Shown: piece by piece, positions 25,836-35,331 of the stretch
Numbering within the stretch: the stretch's first letter is position 1
Layout of the letters: each line of letters starts with the position of its first letter
Assembly (NCBI GenBank): GCA_023381535.1
Contig: JAMCSN010000229.1
Coordinates: 52,612-116,611 of the forward strand
Origin: Bacteroidota bacterium
GTDB lineage: Bacteria; Bacteroidota; Ignavibacteria; Ignavibacteriales; Melioribacteraceae
Direction: 5' to 3'
DNA: 64,000 bases
The notes under the pieces: model-generated
Told to the model about the DNA's origin: nothing
The model's input: only the letters and a program-made list of their open reading frames with translations
Databases searched by the model: none
Program-made: the position numbers and the translations under genes

Positions 25836-28223
25836 TTATTTTATCAGCAGCATCTTCTTGGTAATTGAATTTGTGCCGTTTGTTAAATTATAGAAATATA
25901 CTCCGCTGGGTAAATTAGTTGCAATAAATTCAACTTCATGCTTACCAGCTTCGTAAATTCCATCTGCAAGAATTTGAATTTCTCTTCCAAGAACATCAAA
26001 CACTTTTAGTTTGATCTGACTCTTCTGAGGAAGCGAAAAACTAATCTTCGTTGTTGGGTTGAATGGATTAGGATAGCTCTGTTCCAAAGAAAAATCTGAA
26101 TTAATTGAATTTGTCTCAACTTGCTTTACAAGCCTATCATTTGGACTTACTCTCTGATCAATCTCGTCCATAAGCAACCCTGCTGTATTTATCCCTATGT
26201 TCCATTCTCCAGCGGTTTTTAGCTCTGTTAAAATATCTTTAGCTAAAGTGTAATTTCCTTGAGCATAATAAATATGAAACAAATTCAGATTTCCTTTCAT
26301 CGCAAAACGTGTCTTTTTAAAGTTGCTGCCTAGCAACTCATCATTTAATAACTTCGCCGTGTCAAACTGACCTTCTTCTTGCAGTATATTTACAACCAGA
26401 TCTATTGCGATTCCTTTTGTTGTTTTATTACCAATCACAAAACTTTTAATATAGTCGAACAATTCTCCGTTTTTAGTTTCTCTATAAATGTGTCCAAGTT
26501 CTACCAATGCCGTTGACGCTAAATATTCGTTTATATCCTTATCAAGTAGTTGTCTGTAAATACTTATTGCTTCGCTATATCTTTTCTTGCTTTTTAGATC
26601 AGCTGCTTGAAGGAGATCATCATTGTCGTTTATACTTTCCACGGTCTTATTCAATAGATTTTTTTCCTTAAAGTCGGGGAGAGCGATAATAGAAAAAGGA
26701 GGGGTTGTTAAATAGGGATCCCAGTACACAGCACAACCAGCATCGGCTCCTATTCTCATTGGAGGAAATGGTGACCAGTAATTATATTTTGCATAAACTG
26801 TTGAATAACCTGATGCGGTTGCATTATAAGCTGTCGCATCAAGGAGTTTATTATTCGATGATTGATTTGATGAAGTCCCCGCATTTGGTGTACTATACCA
26901 ATCTGCATAGATTCCATATGCACCATTTTGAAGAAGGTTTAGTCCGGTACTTCCGCCTGATGTTGAGAATGTTGGGTTTGCATTATCCCAACAATTAATT
27001 GATGCTGTTCCGTTTGAAGCTGTAATTTTATTGTTTGTTAAATACCCACCGGCATGATCGAACACGATTGCATCGTATGTGTTATTTCTAATGGTATTAT
27101 TATTAAGGATTGGAGCTGCATTATTCATAACGTACATACCATATGTTGTACTACTGTTGTTCTCTATTATGCAGTTTTGAATAGTTGGCGATGAGTTATT
27201 AATCTTGACGGCACCTGATGCGTATGTATATACATTATTAATTGTACAACCGTTTAAATTGCCTGTACTACCACTGTTAAAAATAATACCTTGCCAATAA
27301 GATGGAGTATTTAATCCAGTGAATGTAGAACTGGTTGCATAAAGAGATCCATTAATAACTATGCTTGAACCACCAGAACTATGAAAAGTTGAACTAGTTA
27401 CATTGACTGATCCATTTACAGTCATCGTAGCATTGTTAGTAAAAGTTACATTTTTCCCTGAAGTAATTGTTAATGTTTTTCCTAGCGAAACTGTAATAGG
27501 CCATCTGAATGAAGGGCTATATTGTGGCGTCTCGTTATCCAAAATATTCCCATCATATAAAAAAGAAGCTGCTTTAATGTCATCAAATTCAAGACTCCTT
27601 TCATCCACACCATTATAAGTTGCAGACATTGTTGGCAATGGACTAGAATTTACATCTGTATGAGCAATTCCTATCATGTGGCCAATCTCGTGGGTCGCAA
27701 TAGCTTGTATGTCACCATAAGTACCATCAATGTGCCAAGAAAATGGATTACCATACGGATCAGTATTTAGTCCAGTAAAAATAATATCAACATCGACAAT
27801 ATTATGGCTTGCATCACTGGTGATATATGTTAATGCCATGTTCCTGCGTTGAGGTGTTAAACTGTATATATCATCACCTGCTTCTGCCCAATAAACTACA
27901 TTATAACCGTCATTTGCCCAACCCCTTGTTGTTAAATTCTGATAGGCAAATGACATAGAACTCGTACTTATTGCTTGCCATGAATTAAATGCCGCATTTA
28001 CAGCGTTATAAGTCTGTTGAAAAGTCAACCCGTCACCTGCGCCATTTTGATTTAAATACCAACCAACTGTAGTAGATTGCCATCTTAGTATATCAGAATC
28101 TCCGATTTTAACTTCGTTAAAATTAGTGTTTTGTATTGCAGAACCGGGTAGGGATAGGTATCGCTCGGCATGCACTGCACAAAACGATAACAGAAATAAT
28201 ATTGTAAGTATTTTCCGACGCAT
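25836..28223 (-). CDS. Secreted matrixin-like metalloprotease with beta-helix, TPR and type IX sorting domain
   Basis: The 795-residue protein has a signal peptide (ending VHAER) and an M10/matrixin-like protease domain (about 30-230) with the zinc site HEIGHMIGIAH at 178-188. It is followed by a right-handed beta-helix with repeated Asn-rich turns (about 240-500), a TPR-like helical part (about 540-690) and a type IX secretion sorting domain at the end (SYPNPFNPTTKISF, then VFDVLGREI and YNLTNGTNSI). It should be exported through the outer membrane and attached to the surface or released. The substrate is unknown. The next gene upstream, 12 bp away, is in the same operon. Confidence 0.87.
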   Translation of the reverse strand: MRRKILTILFLLSFCAVHAERYLSLPGSAIQNTNFNEVKIGDSDILRWQSTTVGWYLNQNGAGDGLTFQQTYNAVNAAFNSWQAISTSSMSFAYQNLTTRGWANDGYNVVYWAEAGDDIYSLTPQRRNMALTYITSDASHNIVDVDIIFTGLNTDPYGNPFSWHIDGTYGDIQAIATHEIGHMIGIAHTDVNSSPLPTMSATYNGVDERSLEFDDIKAASFLYDGNILDNETPQYSPSFRWPITVSLGKTLTITSGKNVTFTNNATMTVNGSVNVTSSTFHSSGGSSIVINGSLYATSSTFTGLNTPSYWQGIIFNSGSTGNLNGCTINNVYTYASGAVKINNSSPTIQNCIIENNSSTTYGMYVMNNAAPILNNNTIRNNTYDAIVFDHAGGYLTNNKITASNGTASINCWDNANPTFSTSGGSTGLNLLQNGAYGIYADWYSTPNAGTSSNQSSNNKLLDATAYNATASGYSTVYAKYNYWSPFPPMRIGADAGCAVYWDPYLTTPPFSIIALPDFKEKNLLNKTVESINDNDDLLQAADLKSKKRYSEAISIYRQLLDKDINEYLASTALVELGHIYRETKNGELFDYIKSFVIGNKTTKGIAIDLVVNILQEEGQFDTAKLLNDELLGSNFKKTRFAMKGNLNLFHIYYAQGNYTLAKDILTELKTAGEWNIGINTAGLLMDEIDQRVSPNDRLVKQVETNSINSDFSLEQSYPNPFNPTTKISFSLPQKSQIKLKVFDVLGREIQILADGIYEAGKHEVEFIATNLPSGVYFYNLTNGTNSITKKMLLIK

Positions 28224-28235
28224 GTTTGCACCTCT

Positions 28236-28817
28236 TTATTTAGTTTTTTGCAGTGTTGTAATAAGACTAACAAAATCAGATAAGTAAATGCTTTCATGAG
28301 CAGTGAGTTGTAGTGTTTCTCCATTGCTTTTTATACGAAGCGGAAAATCAACTTTATCACGATAAACTATTTTCTTTTTCGTTTTTTCATCCAGCACAAT
28401 TACGTATTTCCCTTGATGAAAGCCTGTTACTACAAATTTTCTATTCTCGGGTGCTTTGGATTTCTTTTCTTCTAGAAACAATAATGTTTCTTCCCCTTTC
28501 GTAAAAACTGGTATCTCTGGTATGAATGTTGTATAACCATTGAGAGTGCCTCCGGGCACAGTTATTTTTATCAGAGAATTTGCTGAAAGATCACCTTTAA
28601 TTGCTTGATCAACTTTTAAAATATAGTCAGTGAATATTCGCTGATTTGACGCATCTGAATAAGCAAAGTAAGAAAGACAATTCGCTATTATAGTTTGTTC
28701 ACTTTCTTTGCTCAAATCTTCTAATGATAGAATAGTACTTTGAGAATAAGAAAAAGTGGGAAACATCAGCGTTTGAATAAATATAAATAGTGTTAAGGAA
28801 AGATTTTTAGTTTTCAT
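28236..28817 (-). CDS. Secreted hypothetical protein in operon with the metalloprotease
   Basis: The 193-residue protein has a signal peptide (ending TFSYSQ). I do not recognise a named family, but the layout IANCLSYFAY, TVPGGTLNGYTT, GEETLLFLEE and VTGFHQGKYVIV resembles small secreted proteins often coded beside matrixin-type proteases. It lies 12 bp from the protease gene, so a role as inhibitor, chaperone or co-secreted partner is reasonable but inferred. Confidence 0.7.
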   Translation of the reverse strand: MKTKNLSLTLFIFIQTLMFPTFSYSQSTILSLEDLSKESEQTIIANCLSYFAYSDASNQRIFTDYILKVDQAIKGDLSANSLIKITVPGGTLNGYTTFIPEIPVFTKGEETLLFLEEKKSKAPENRKFVVTGFHQGKYVIVLDEKTKKKIVYRDKVDFPLRIKSNGETLQLTAHESIYLSDFVSLITTLQKTK

Positions 28818-28833
28818 ATTATCCTCTTAATTC

Positions 28834-30108
28834 TTATTGCAAAAGAATTATTTTTTTAACTTCTTCATAATTATTTACCCTAAAGTCAAACAAATATATA
28901 CCGCTTGGACATTTAAGATTATGTACATCTAATCCATCCCATCTAATCGAATAAACACCAGGAGCCCAAATATCATCCGACAGCACTTTTACAATCCTGC
29001 CTAAAATATCATATATAGTTGTTGCTACTTTAGCATAATAATTTATAGAAATCTCTATTCTCGTTTCTGAATTAAATGGATTTGGATAATTCTGAGAAAT
29101 TTTAAATCCCTTTGTTCTCTCCAACCCTGTTTCAACTTTAGTAATATCATCTTTGTAGAGGAAAACTTTTCCGTTATTCCCAACTACCCAGCAATATTTG
29201 GTTAAAAAATTATCCAACGCATTAGCTATTATTCCGGGTGGTACGGCTATTTTGGTGAACGTGAGGGTTGGATTAGTATAAAATATCTGGTACTCACCTG
29301 AAGGCGATACATAAATAAACCAAACATCTTCTCTATTCGCATAGGAAAAATCCTTTAGATAGTAGAGAAAATCATTGCTGGTAACCCAATTGGTTCCTTT
29401 ATCAATAGAAGTTACGAGACCGGAACCTCCTGCAATTATTTTTAAACTATCGATGATGCGGAGATTGTATATACTGGAACGGTAGTTACCAACATATTCC
29501 CAGCTCAACCCTCCATTTTCTGTCCTATAAAACTTGGTTTCACTATTATCCTGATGGGACGTTCTACTGGCTAATCCAAAATTACCATTTAGGAAATCTA
29601 TAGCTTCGAATGGAAGGACATACTGTATCGTATCTCTGTATACCACGTTCCATGTTTTACCTTTGTTGTTTGTTTTTGCAATTGCTGTAATTTTAGGCGC
29701 GAACCATGAATCTGAGAGAGTTATCCAGCCAGTGCTTTCATTCATAAAATAAAAATCATTTATCACAAGGCTTTTTATTGTATCCAGTTGAATCCAGTTA
29801 TTCCCACCGTCAGAAGAAGAATATAATTTCCCTTTGGATAGAATAAAACCATTCAATGTGTCAACAAACCTCACTTTTGAATCACTATTCGTGGGGAAAT
29901 TCAGTCTTATAGAATTCCACGTATTTCCTCCGTTCGTGGTTCTTATTACAACAGAGCTGTCTCCGATTGCCCATCCATCAAGAGAATCAACAAAGCAAAC
30001 ATCCCAGAGATTGACCACTACACCACTATTTTGTTCTTGCCATTGACAATAAACATTATGGCATGTAAAAGCGAGTATTAGTATTACGTAGACTTTTATA
30101 TTATTCAT
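28834..30108 (-). CDS. Secreted YCF48/BNR-like beta-propeller with type IX sorting domain
   Basis: The 424-residue protein (from ATG 30108; GTG 30123 is also possible) has a signal peptide ending VYCQ and a row of YCF48/BNR-like blades (WDVCFVDSLDGWAIGD, IRTTNGGNTWNSI, FMNESTGWITLSD, YRTENGGLSWEYV). It ends in a type IX sorting domain (SQNYPNPFNSETRIEI, then YDILGRIVKVL). The blades are the 'visible to the reader' kind used in many surface proteins of this group; no enzyme motif is seen. It ends 16 bp from the next gene of the three-gene operon. Confidence 0.83.
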   Translation of the reverse strand: MNNIKVYVILILAFTCHNVYCQWQEQNSGVVVNLWDVCFVDSLDGWAIGDSSVVIRTTNGGNTWNSIRLNFPTNSDSKVRFVDTLNGFILSKGKLYSSSDGGNNWIQLDTIKSLVINDFYFMNESTGWITLSDSWFAPKITAIAKTNNKGKTWNVVYRDTIQYVLPFEAIDFLNGNFGLASRTSHQDNSETKFYRTENGGLSWEYVGNYRSSIYNLRIIDSLKIIAGGSGLVTSIDKGTNWVTSNDFLYYLKDFSYANREDVWFIYVSPSGEYQIFYTNPTLTFTKIAVPPGIIANALDNFLTKYCWVVGNNGKVFLYKDDITKVETGLERTKGFKISQNYPNPFNSETRIEISINYYAKVATTIYDILGRIVKVLSDDIWAPGVYSIRWDGLDVHNLKCPSGIYLFDFRVNNYEEVKKIILLQ

Positions 30109-30584
30109 AGTAGACTCACTCACTGTTTTTTACAATCTTCCCAAATCTATGATTCTCTCCCCACAAGAATCTGGAATGTCTTGATTAGGCCTGTCACACA
30201 TTATTCGCTACGTCATATTTCCCCCGTGTTGGTTAATTTGATTTGTTGGTTAAGAAGAAGTGATATGGAAGCATTTTAAATCTCCCCGTAAACTCTGTAA
30301 CAAGTTAACAAATATTATATTAAAACCAAACGGTATAACTACTATATTTTATTCGCGCATTGCTGCACGTGCAAAATCAAATTAAAAACAAATGGAGATA
30401 AATTTTTGCACTCCCGCTTCAACGTTGAAAAAATTATCTGGAACAACCACGTCCTCGCTTTTCTGCCATATCTACTACCACCGCATGCTAAGAGAAATTA
30501 GCAGACCAATGATTTCTAACAAACGGCAGTAGTAAACCAGTTTATCAAATATTTTAGTATTCAGCAAATCAATTATTTCATAAA
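30109..30584. other. Intergenic DNA between divergent operons
   Basis: No gene is visible. The left part must hold the minus-strand promoter of the three secreted-protein genes; CAAATCTA (30142-30149) reads TAGATTTG on the minus strand, a TAnnTTTG match, but without a well-spaced -33 box. The rest is AT-rich with no long frame. Confidence 0.35.
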
Positions 30585-30793
30585 TTAACCCAAGAATTCA
30601 TCGATGATGAATTCTTGCCGAAGGCCGATTGTCCCGATTCAATCGGGACATCGGGGTTAACCCCGACAAGCCATGCAAGAATTAAAATTTAGCAAATAAT
30701 TTTTTTCGTTATATTTCATTATAACCTAGGGCTTGTCGGCCCGTAGGGCAAATTTTCCTCTAGGAAAATTTGGGTTAAAAAAGCAATTCTTGG
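30585..30793. repeat. Nested palindrome cluster before the penicillin acylase-like gene
   Basis: Five local palindromes lie in ~210 bases: CAAGAATTCATC-gat-GATGAATTCTTG (30591-30617), GTCCCGATT-c-AATCGGGAC (30631-30649), TCGGGGTTAACCCCGA (30651-30666), GCCC-gta-GGGC (30739-30749) and AAATTTTCCT-ct-AGGAAAATTT (30750-30771). Longer-range pairs wrap around them: TTAACCCAA (30585) with TTGGGTTAA (30770), CCAAGAATT (30590) with AATTCTTGG (30785), and CCGACAAGCC (30663) with GGCTTGTCGG (30730). The whole block can fold as one large hairpin. Confidence 0.75.
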
Positions 30794-30803
30794 ATGATCA
30801 AAA

Positions 30804-33281
30804 ATGAAGACTTGGAAAAAAGTAACAATCGGCATTATAGCATCCTTGTTAGTCATAATCATTTTCATATTCGGTATTTCGTACTACCTTTTGAAAAGCA
30901 CGCTTCCGGATTACGATAGTCAAACCAAAGTTGCCGGACTCAAAAGTGAAGTTGAGATCTACAGAGATCAATATGCCGTTCCAATGATAATTGCTGACAA
31001 TGATGAAGACGCGACTTTTGCGTTGGGTTACGTTCATGCGCAGGAAAGATTATTCCAGATGGATGTTGCGCGTCGTGCCGGCGAAGGACGTCTCAGCGAA
31101 GTGTTCGGCGCCAAAACAGTTCCGATCGATGAAATGTTTCGCACAATCGGAATTTACAAAAATGTTAAAGCGAACTACAACAAGCTGAATCCGCTTTCGA
31201 AAAAAATATTGGAAGCTTACTCAAGAGGAGTAAATGCTTACATCAAAAGTGCCAAAGGAAAATATCCGGTTGAGTTTGATCTGCTTGGCTACGACCCTTA
31301 TCCTTGGAAGCCGGAACACAGTTTGGTAATTGCAAAACTTATGGGGTGGGAATTGAATTTAAGCTGGTGGACGGATATCGCATTCGCGCAGCTGGTTCAA
31401 AAATTCGGTGAAGAAAAAACAAAAGAACTTTTACCGGACTTCCCGGAAAACTCGCCGACAATTATTCCGCCGGAGATAAAAAGTTTTGCGGCGATTCCAA
31501 CCGATTTCATAAAAGTTGATCAGATGTTCAGAAGTTTTACCGGATTTGTCGGAACTCATATCGGATCAAACAATTGGGTCATCAACGGAAAAATGTCTGC
31601 ATCCGGCAAACCGATTATTGCCAATGATCCTCATCTTGCTTACACCGCGCCTGGCAGATGGTACTTTGCAATGATACGAAGCAAAAACTGGAACGTTGAC
31701 GGCTTTACAATTCCGGGATTGCCTGCGGTAGTGATTGGGAAAAATCAATCCGCCTCCGGCGGAATAGCTTGGGCTCTTACAAATGTTATGGCGGACGACG
31801 CGGATTTCTACGTTGAGAAAATTGATTCAACCGGGAAAAATTATTTTCTTAACGGGGCATGGAAACAGCTTGATATCGAGAAAGATACTATTCGTGTTAA
31901 AGATTCGCCGAATGTTGTCTTTGAAGTCCGCCGGACGCACCGCGGACCTATCATCACCGATGTTCATTCTTACAAATCTTTGTATCCGTCCGTTTCAAAC
32001 AACATGGCGCAAATGAGTATGCGCTGGACCGGAAACGAATTCAGCGATGAAATGTTCGCCGCATTATCAATCAACAAATCCAAAAATTGGGAAGACTTTA
32101 AAAATGCCGTGAGATACTTTACTGTCCCCGGACAAAATTTTGTTTATGGCGACGACAAGGGAAACATCGGTTACATTTGCGCGGCACGACTTCCAATTAG
32201 AAGCAGCAACAGTCCAACATTGATTTACGACGGAACGACAACGAAAAATGATTGGCTTGGATTTGTTCCTTACGAAGAGATGCCGAAGCTGCTTAACCCG
32301 CCGGAAAATTTTATCGCTTCTGCGAATAATAAAACGATCGAAAATTTCAAATACCACATTTCAAATATTTGGGAACCGTCATCGCGCATCGAAAGAATTA
32401 CCGAGCTGCTGAAATCTAAACCGGTTCACTCGGTTAAAGATTATGAAAAGTATCAAGTTGATTTCGTTTCTCCGTACGCGAGAAAATTAACGCCGTTCAT
32501 TTTTAACGCGTTCAATAATGTAAAAGTAACCGATCAGAATCTTCAACTTGCATTGGAACTCTTAAAAGGGTGGAACTTCGAAATGAATGCCGGCAGTCAA
32601 GTCCCGACAATTTATACGCGGTTTTTCCAATTCTTGATCAAAAATATTTTTGAAGATGAAATGGGAGAAGATCTTCTGAAGGAATATGTTTTCGTTGCCA
32701 ACGTTCCGTACAGAATTATTCCGAAGATGCTTGAAGAAAACCGCTCATCATTTTTCGACGACATCCATACGCCGCAAATCGAAACACGCGATGTCATAAT
32801 CAGAAAAAGTTTAGTTGATGCGCTTTCCGACCTGGAAAAAAATTACGGAAAGGACATTGCAAATTGGCAGTGGGGCGATATTCACAAGGTAACTTTCTAC
32901 CACATGTTCCACCATGAATCCGGATTGCTTGATAAGATTATCAACATTGGTCCATTCAGTATCGGCGGCGACGGAACAACAATTTTCAATACGGAATATT
33001 CTTTCCCTGAACTGTTTGAGAAAACGCGCGACTATAAAAAACTTCACCGTTCCGATCCGTACGAAAATATTTTAGGTCCGTCAATGCGTTACATTTTCGA
33101 TTTCGGCGACCCGAATAATCTTGAGCTTATAATGCCAACGGGCGAATCCGGAAATTTCATGAGCAGTCATTACAAAGACATGAGCCAAATGTGGCTCAAA
33201 GGAAAATATATTAAGATTCCGCTTGATGAATCGGCATTCAAAGCCGCAGCGAAGAATCAAATGAAGCTGATTCCGCAATAA
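30804..33281 (+). CDS. Penicillin acylase family N-terminal nucleophile hydrolase
   Basis: The 825-residue protein has an N-terminal membrane anchor or signal (about 7-28), an alpha-chain region (EVEIYRDQYAVPMIIADND, GYVHAQERLFQMD), the cleavage and catalytic site GSNNWV with Ser255, and the beta chain (PIIANDPHLAYTAP, VDFVSPYAR). The family cleaves itself before the Ser and hydrolyses amides such as acyl-homoserine lactones or beta-lactams. The substrate here cannot be read from sequence. A membrane or periplasmic location is likely. Confidence 0.9.
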   Translation: MKTWKKVTIGIIASLLVIIIFIFGISYYLLKSTLPDYDSQTKVAGLKSEVEIYRDQYAVPMIIADNDEDATFALGYVHAQERLFQMDVARRAGEGRLSEVFGAKTVPIDEMFRTIGIYKNVKANYNKLNPLSKKILEAYSRGVNAYIKSAKGKYPVEFDLLGYDPYPWKPEHSLVIAKLMGWELNLSWWTDIAFAQLVQKFGEEKTKELLPDFPENSPTIIPPEIKSFAAIPTDFIKVDQMFRSFTGFVGTHIGSNNWVINGKMSASGKPIIANDPHLAYTAPGRWYFAMIRSKNWNVDGFTIPGLPAVVIGKNQSASGGIAWALTNVMADDADFYVEKIDSTGKNYFLNGAWKQLDIEKDTIRVKDSPNVVFEVRRTHRGPIITDVHSYKSLYPSVSNNMAQMSMRWTGNEFSDEMFAALSINKSKNWEDFKNAVRYFTVPGQNFVYGDDKGNIGYICAARLPIRSSNSPTLIYDGTTTKNDWLGFVPYEEMPKLLNPPENFIASANNKTIENFKYHISNIWEPSSRIERITELLKSKPVHSVKDYEKYQVDFVSPYARKLTPFIFNAFNNVKVTDQNLQLALELLKGWNFEMNAGSQVPTIYTRFFQFLIKNIFEDEMGEDLLKEYVFVANVPYRIIPKMLEENRSSFFDDIHTPQIETRDVIIRKSLVDALSDLEKNYGKDIANWQWGDIHKVTFYHMFHHESGLLDKIINIGPFSIGGDGTTIFNTEYSFPELFEKTRDYKKLHRSDPYENILGPSMRYIFDFGDPNNLELIMPTGESGNFMSSHYKDMSQMWLKGKYIKIPLDESAFKAAAKNQMKLIPQ

Positions 33282-33347
33282 AATTCAGAATCTATAAGAA
33301 GTTTAAAGAGAAAATATTAAATTTAGTTATGATTAATCCGGATAAGT

Positions 33348-34298
33348 ATGAAAGTTATTGAGCATCTAGAAAAAGCGAAAAATACACTCATAAGTTTTGA
33401 AATCATTCCACCGAAACGCGGGGGAAATATTAGACAGCTTCTGAATGTTCTGGAAGATATCACAAAATATCATCCGCCGTTCATCGATATCACAAGCCAT
33501 GCGGCAGAAGTTGTTTATGAAGAAACTGCCGGCGGTATGCAGATGAAAATAAAACGCAAACGTCCCGGCACATTGGGAATTTGCGCGCTCATTCAGAACA
33601 AGTACAACATAGAAGCTGTGCCCCACGTTTTGTGCAGCGGGTTCACACGCGAAGAGACGGAAGATTTTTTGATTGAGCTTCATTACCTCGGAATTGAAAA
33701 CGTTCTTGCGATTCGCGGCGACGAAAGCGAATACAAGAAACCGGTCAAGTTCGGAAGAAGCATAAACGAATATGCGGTTGACCTTATCAAACAGATCGAT
33801 TCGATTAATAAAGGGAAGTATCTTGAAGAAGGATTGCTCGATGCTCAGCCTATGAATTTTTGCATCGGAACCAGCGGATATCCCGAAAAACATTTTGAAG
33901 CTCCGAATCTTCTTACCGATGTCAGGTACACAAAGTCGAAAGTAGATAGCGGCGCATCTTACATCGTAACGCAAATGTTTTACAACAACAAAGCTTTTTT
34001 CGAATACGTTGACCTATGCCGGAAAGAAGGAATCAAAGCTCCCATCATTCCCGGATTGAAAATCATAACTTCGAAAGTGCATGTTAAAACACTTCCTAAG
34101 AATTTCTACATCGACATTCCCACTGAATTAGCCGATGAAATTGAAAAAGCAAAACCCGAACACGTACTTGATATCGGTGTGAACTGGACGGCAAAACAAG
34201 TTGAAGAATTGATGAACAGAAAAGTTCCGGCGATTCATTTTTACACTATGACCAACTCGAAGCCGATTAAGATGCTAATGGAAAAACTAAAATTGTAA
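33348..34298 (+). CDS. metF: Methylenetetrahydrofolate reductase
   Basis: The 316-residue protein has the MetF TIM-barrel motifs: SFEIIPPKRGG, FIDITSHAAE, CSGFTREETEDFL and NVLAIRGDE, with TQMFYNNKAFFEY in the later barrel. It reduces 5,10-methylene-THF to 5-methyl-THF for methionine synthesis, using FAD. It is slightly longer than the E. coli enzyme because of an insert after RGDESEY, as in other members of this branch. The next gene begins 10 bp later. Confidence 0.9.
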   Translation: MKVIEHLEKAKNTLISFEIIPPKRGGNIRQLLNVLEDITKYHPPFIDITSHAAEVVYEETAGGMQMKIKRKRPGTLGICALIQNKYNIEAVPHVLCSGFTREETEDFLIELHYLGIENVLAIRGDESEYKKPVKFGRSINEYAVDLIKQIDSINKGKYLEEGLLDAQPMNFCIGTSGYPEKHFEAPNLLTDVRYTKSKVDSGASYIVTQMFYNNKAFFEYVDLCRKEGIKAPIIPGLKIITSKVHVKTLPKNFYIDIPTELADEIEKAKPEHVLDIGVNWTAKQVEELMNRKVPAIHFYTMTNSKPIKMLMEKLKL

Positions 34299-34308
34299 TG
34301 GGAATAGA

Positions 34309-35331
34309 ATGATCAGACCATCTACAAGATTAAGATTTGCTTCCGCGATTCCACGGAAAGTGAAATGGGGTGTTGCCGGCTGTGGAAACTTTGCAGAGAA
34401 TTTTTTCCTTCCGGCGTTACAATTGGTACAGCGAAGCAAATTGGTTTCAGTTTACAGCCAAGATCTCAAACGTGCAAAAAGTATCGCAAATAAATTCGGG
34501 GCAGCAAATGCGTTTGATGATTTCGACGCATTGCTTGCAAGCGGCATAGATGCCGTTTACATCTCGAGTGTTAATGCCGATCATTATCGGCAGGTAATAA
34601 AAGCGGCGCAGGCGCACAAAAATATTCTTTGCGAACGCCCCATCGCTCTCGATTCCAAGCAAGCCGGAGAGATGGTAAATATTTGTAATGCGAACAACGT
34701 CATGCTGATCATTAATCACATGCACCGGTTTCACCCGCAATTTCAAAAGGCGAAAGAACTGATCGATAAACAAATGCTGGGCAAGATTGTTTCTGTTTCC
34801 GCTTCATACAATATCGATTTGGCGCCCGATCATAATTTCAGATTTAACAGAGAACTGAGCGGCGGCGGCGTTCTGCGCGATCTCGGCTCTCAAATGATCG
34901 ATATGCTGAGATATTTCGGCGGCGACATCACGGAAGTAAAAGCTTTCATGGATACTGTCGTTTATAAAAGCGACGTGGAAGATTTCGCGTCGGCAATTGT
35001 CAAGTTCGAAAAAAGCGGTTACGGGCAGTTCAACATTTCTTACAACACAAAGAAAGCTTTTAACCGGATTGAAATTCTCGGATACAACGGCTCAATCGCA
35101 ATCGAGAATTTTTTGGGAAAGAAAAGTACATCAACCAAATTGATTATCGATCTGCAAGGCGAGGCGAGAAAAGTATTTCGCAAACGCTCCAACCGGATGG
35201 TTTTAATGATCCGTTCGGTTCAGAAAAGTTTTTTAAGCAGACAATCTCCGTTCGTTACCGGCGAAGATGATTTGATCAACATGCGCATAATTGAAGAAAT
35301 AGAAAAACAATGTCGCTACGGAAAGAGTTAA
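34309..35331 (+). CDS. Gfo/Idh/MocA family oxidoreductase
   Basis: The 340-residue protein has a Rossmann NAD(P) site (WGVAGCGNFAENFF, about 20-33), the CERPIALDSKQA loop with Arg where Lys (EKP) is usual, and the C-terminal Gfo/Idh/MocA sheet (SGGGVLRDLGSQMIDMLRY). It probably oxidises or reduces a sugar or inositol. The end overlaps the class II aldolase gene by 22 bases, so both may act on the same sugar. The Arg-for-Lys change at the catalytic loop is unusual but occurs in the family. Confidence 0.85.
   Translation: MIRPSTRLRFASAIPRKVKWGVAGCGNFAENFFLPALQLVQRSKLVSVYSQDLKRAKSIANKFGAANAFDDFDALLASGIDAVYISSVNADHYRQVIKAAQAHKNILCERPIALDSKQAGEMVNICNANNVMLIINHMHRFHPQFQKAKELIDKQMLGKIVSVSASYNIDLAPDHNFRFNRELSGGGVLRDLGSQMIDMLRYFGGDITEVKAFMDTVVYKSDVEDFASAIVKFEKSGYGQFNISYNTKKAFNRIEILGYNGSIAIENFLGKKSTSTKLIIDLQGEARKVFRKRSNRMVLMIRSVQKSFLSRQSPFVTGEDDLINMRIIEEIEKQCRYGKS

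Noticed and set aside
30585..30793. CRISPR array
   Set aside because: The repeated palindromes differ from each other and are not direct repeats with even spacers; no cas gene is present in the window.
33366..33974. Minus-strand frame of 202 residues
   Set aside because: It is wholly inside metF, which has clear family motifs; the antisense frame has no domain or ribosome site.
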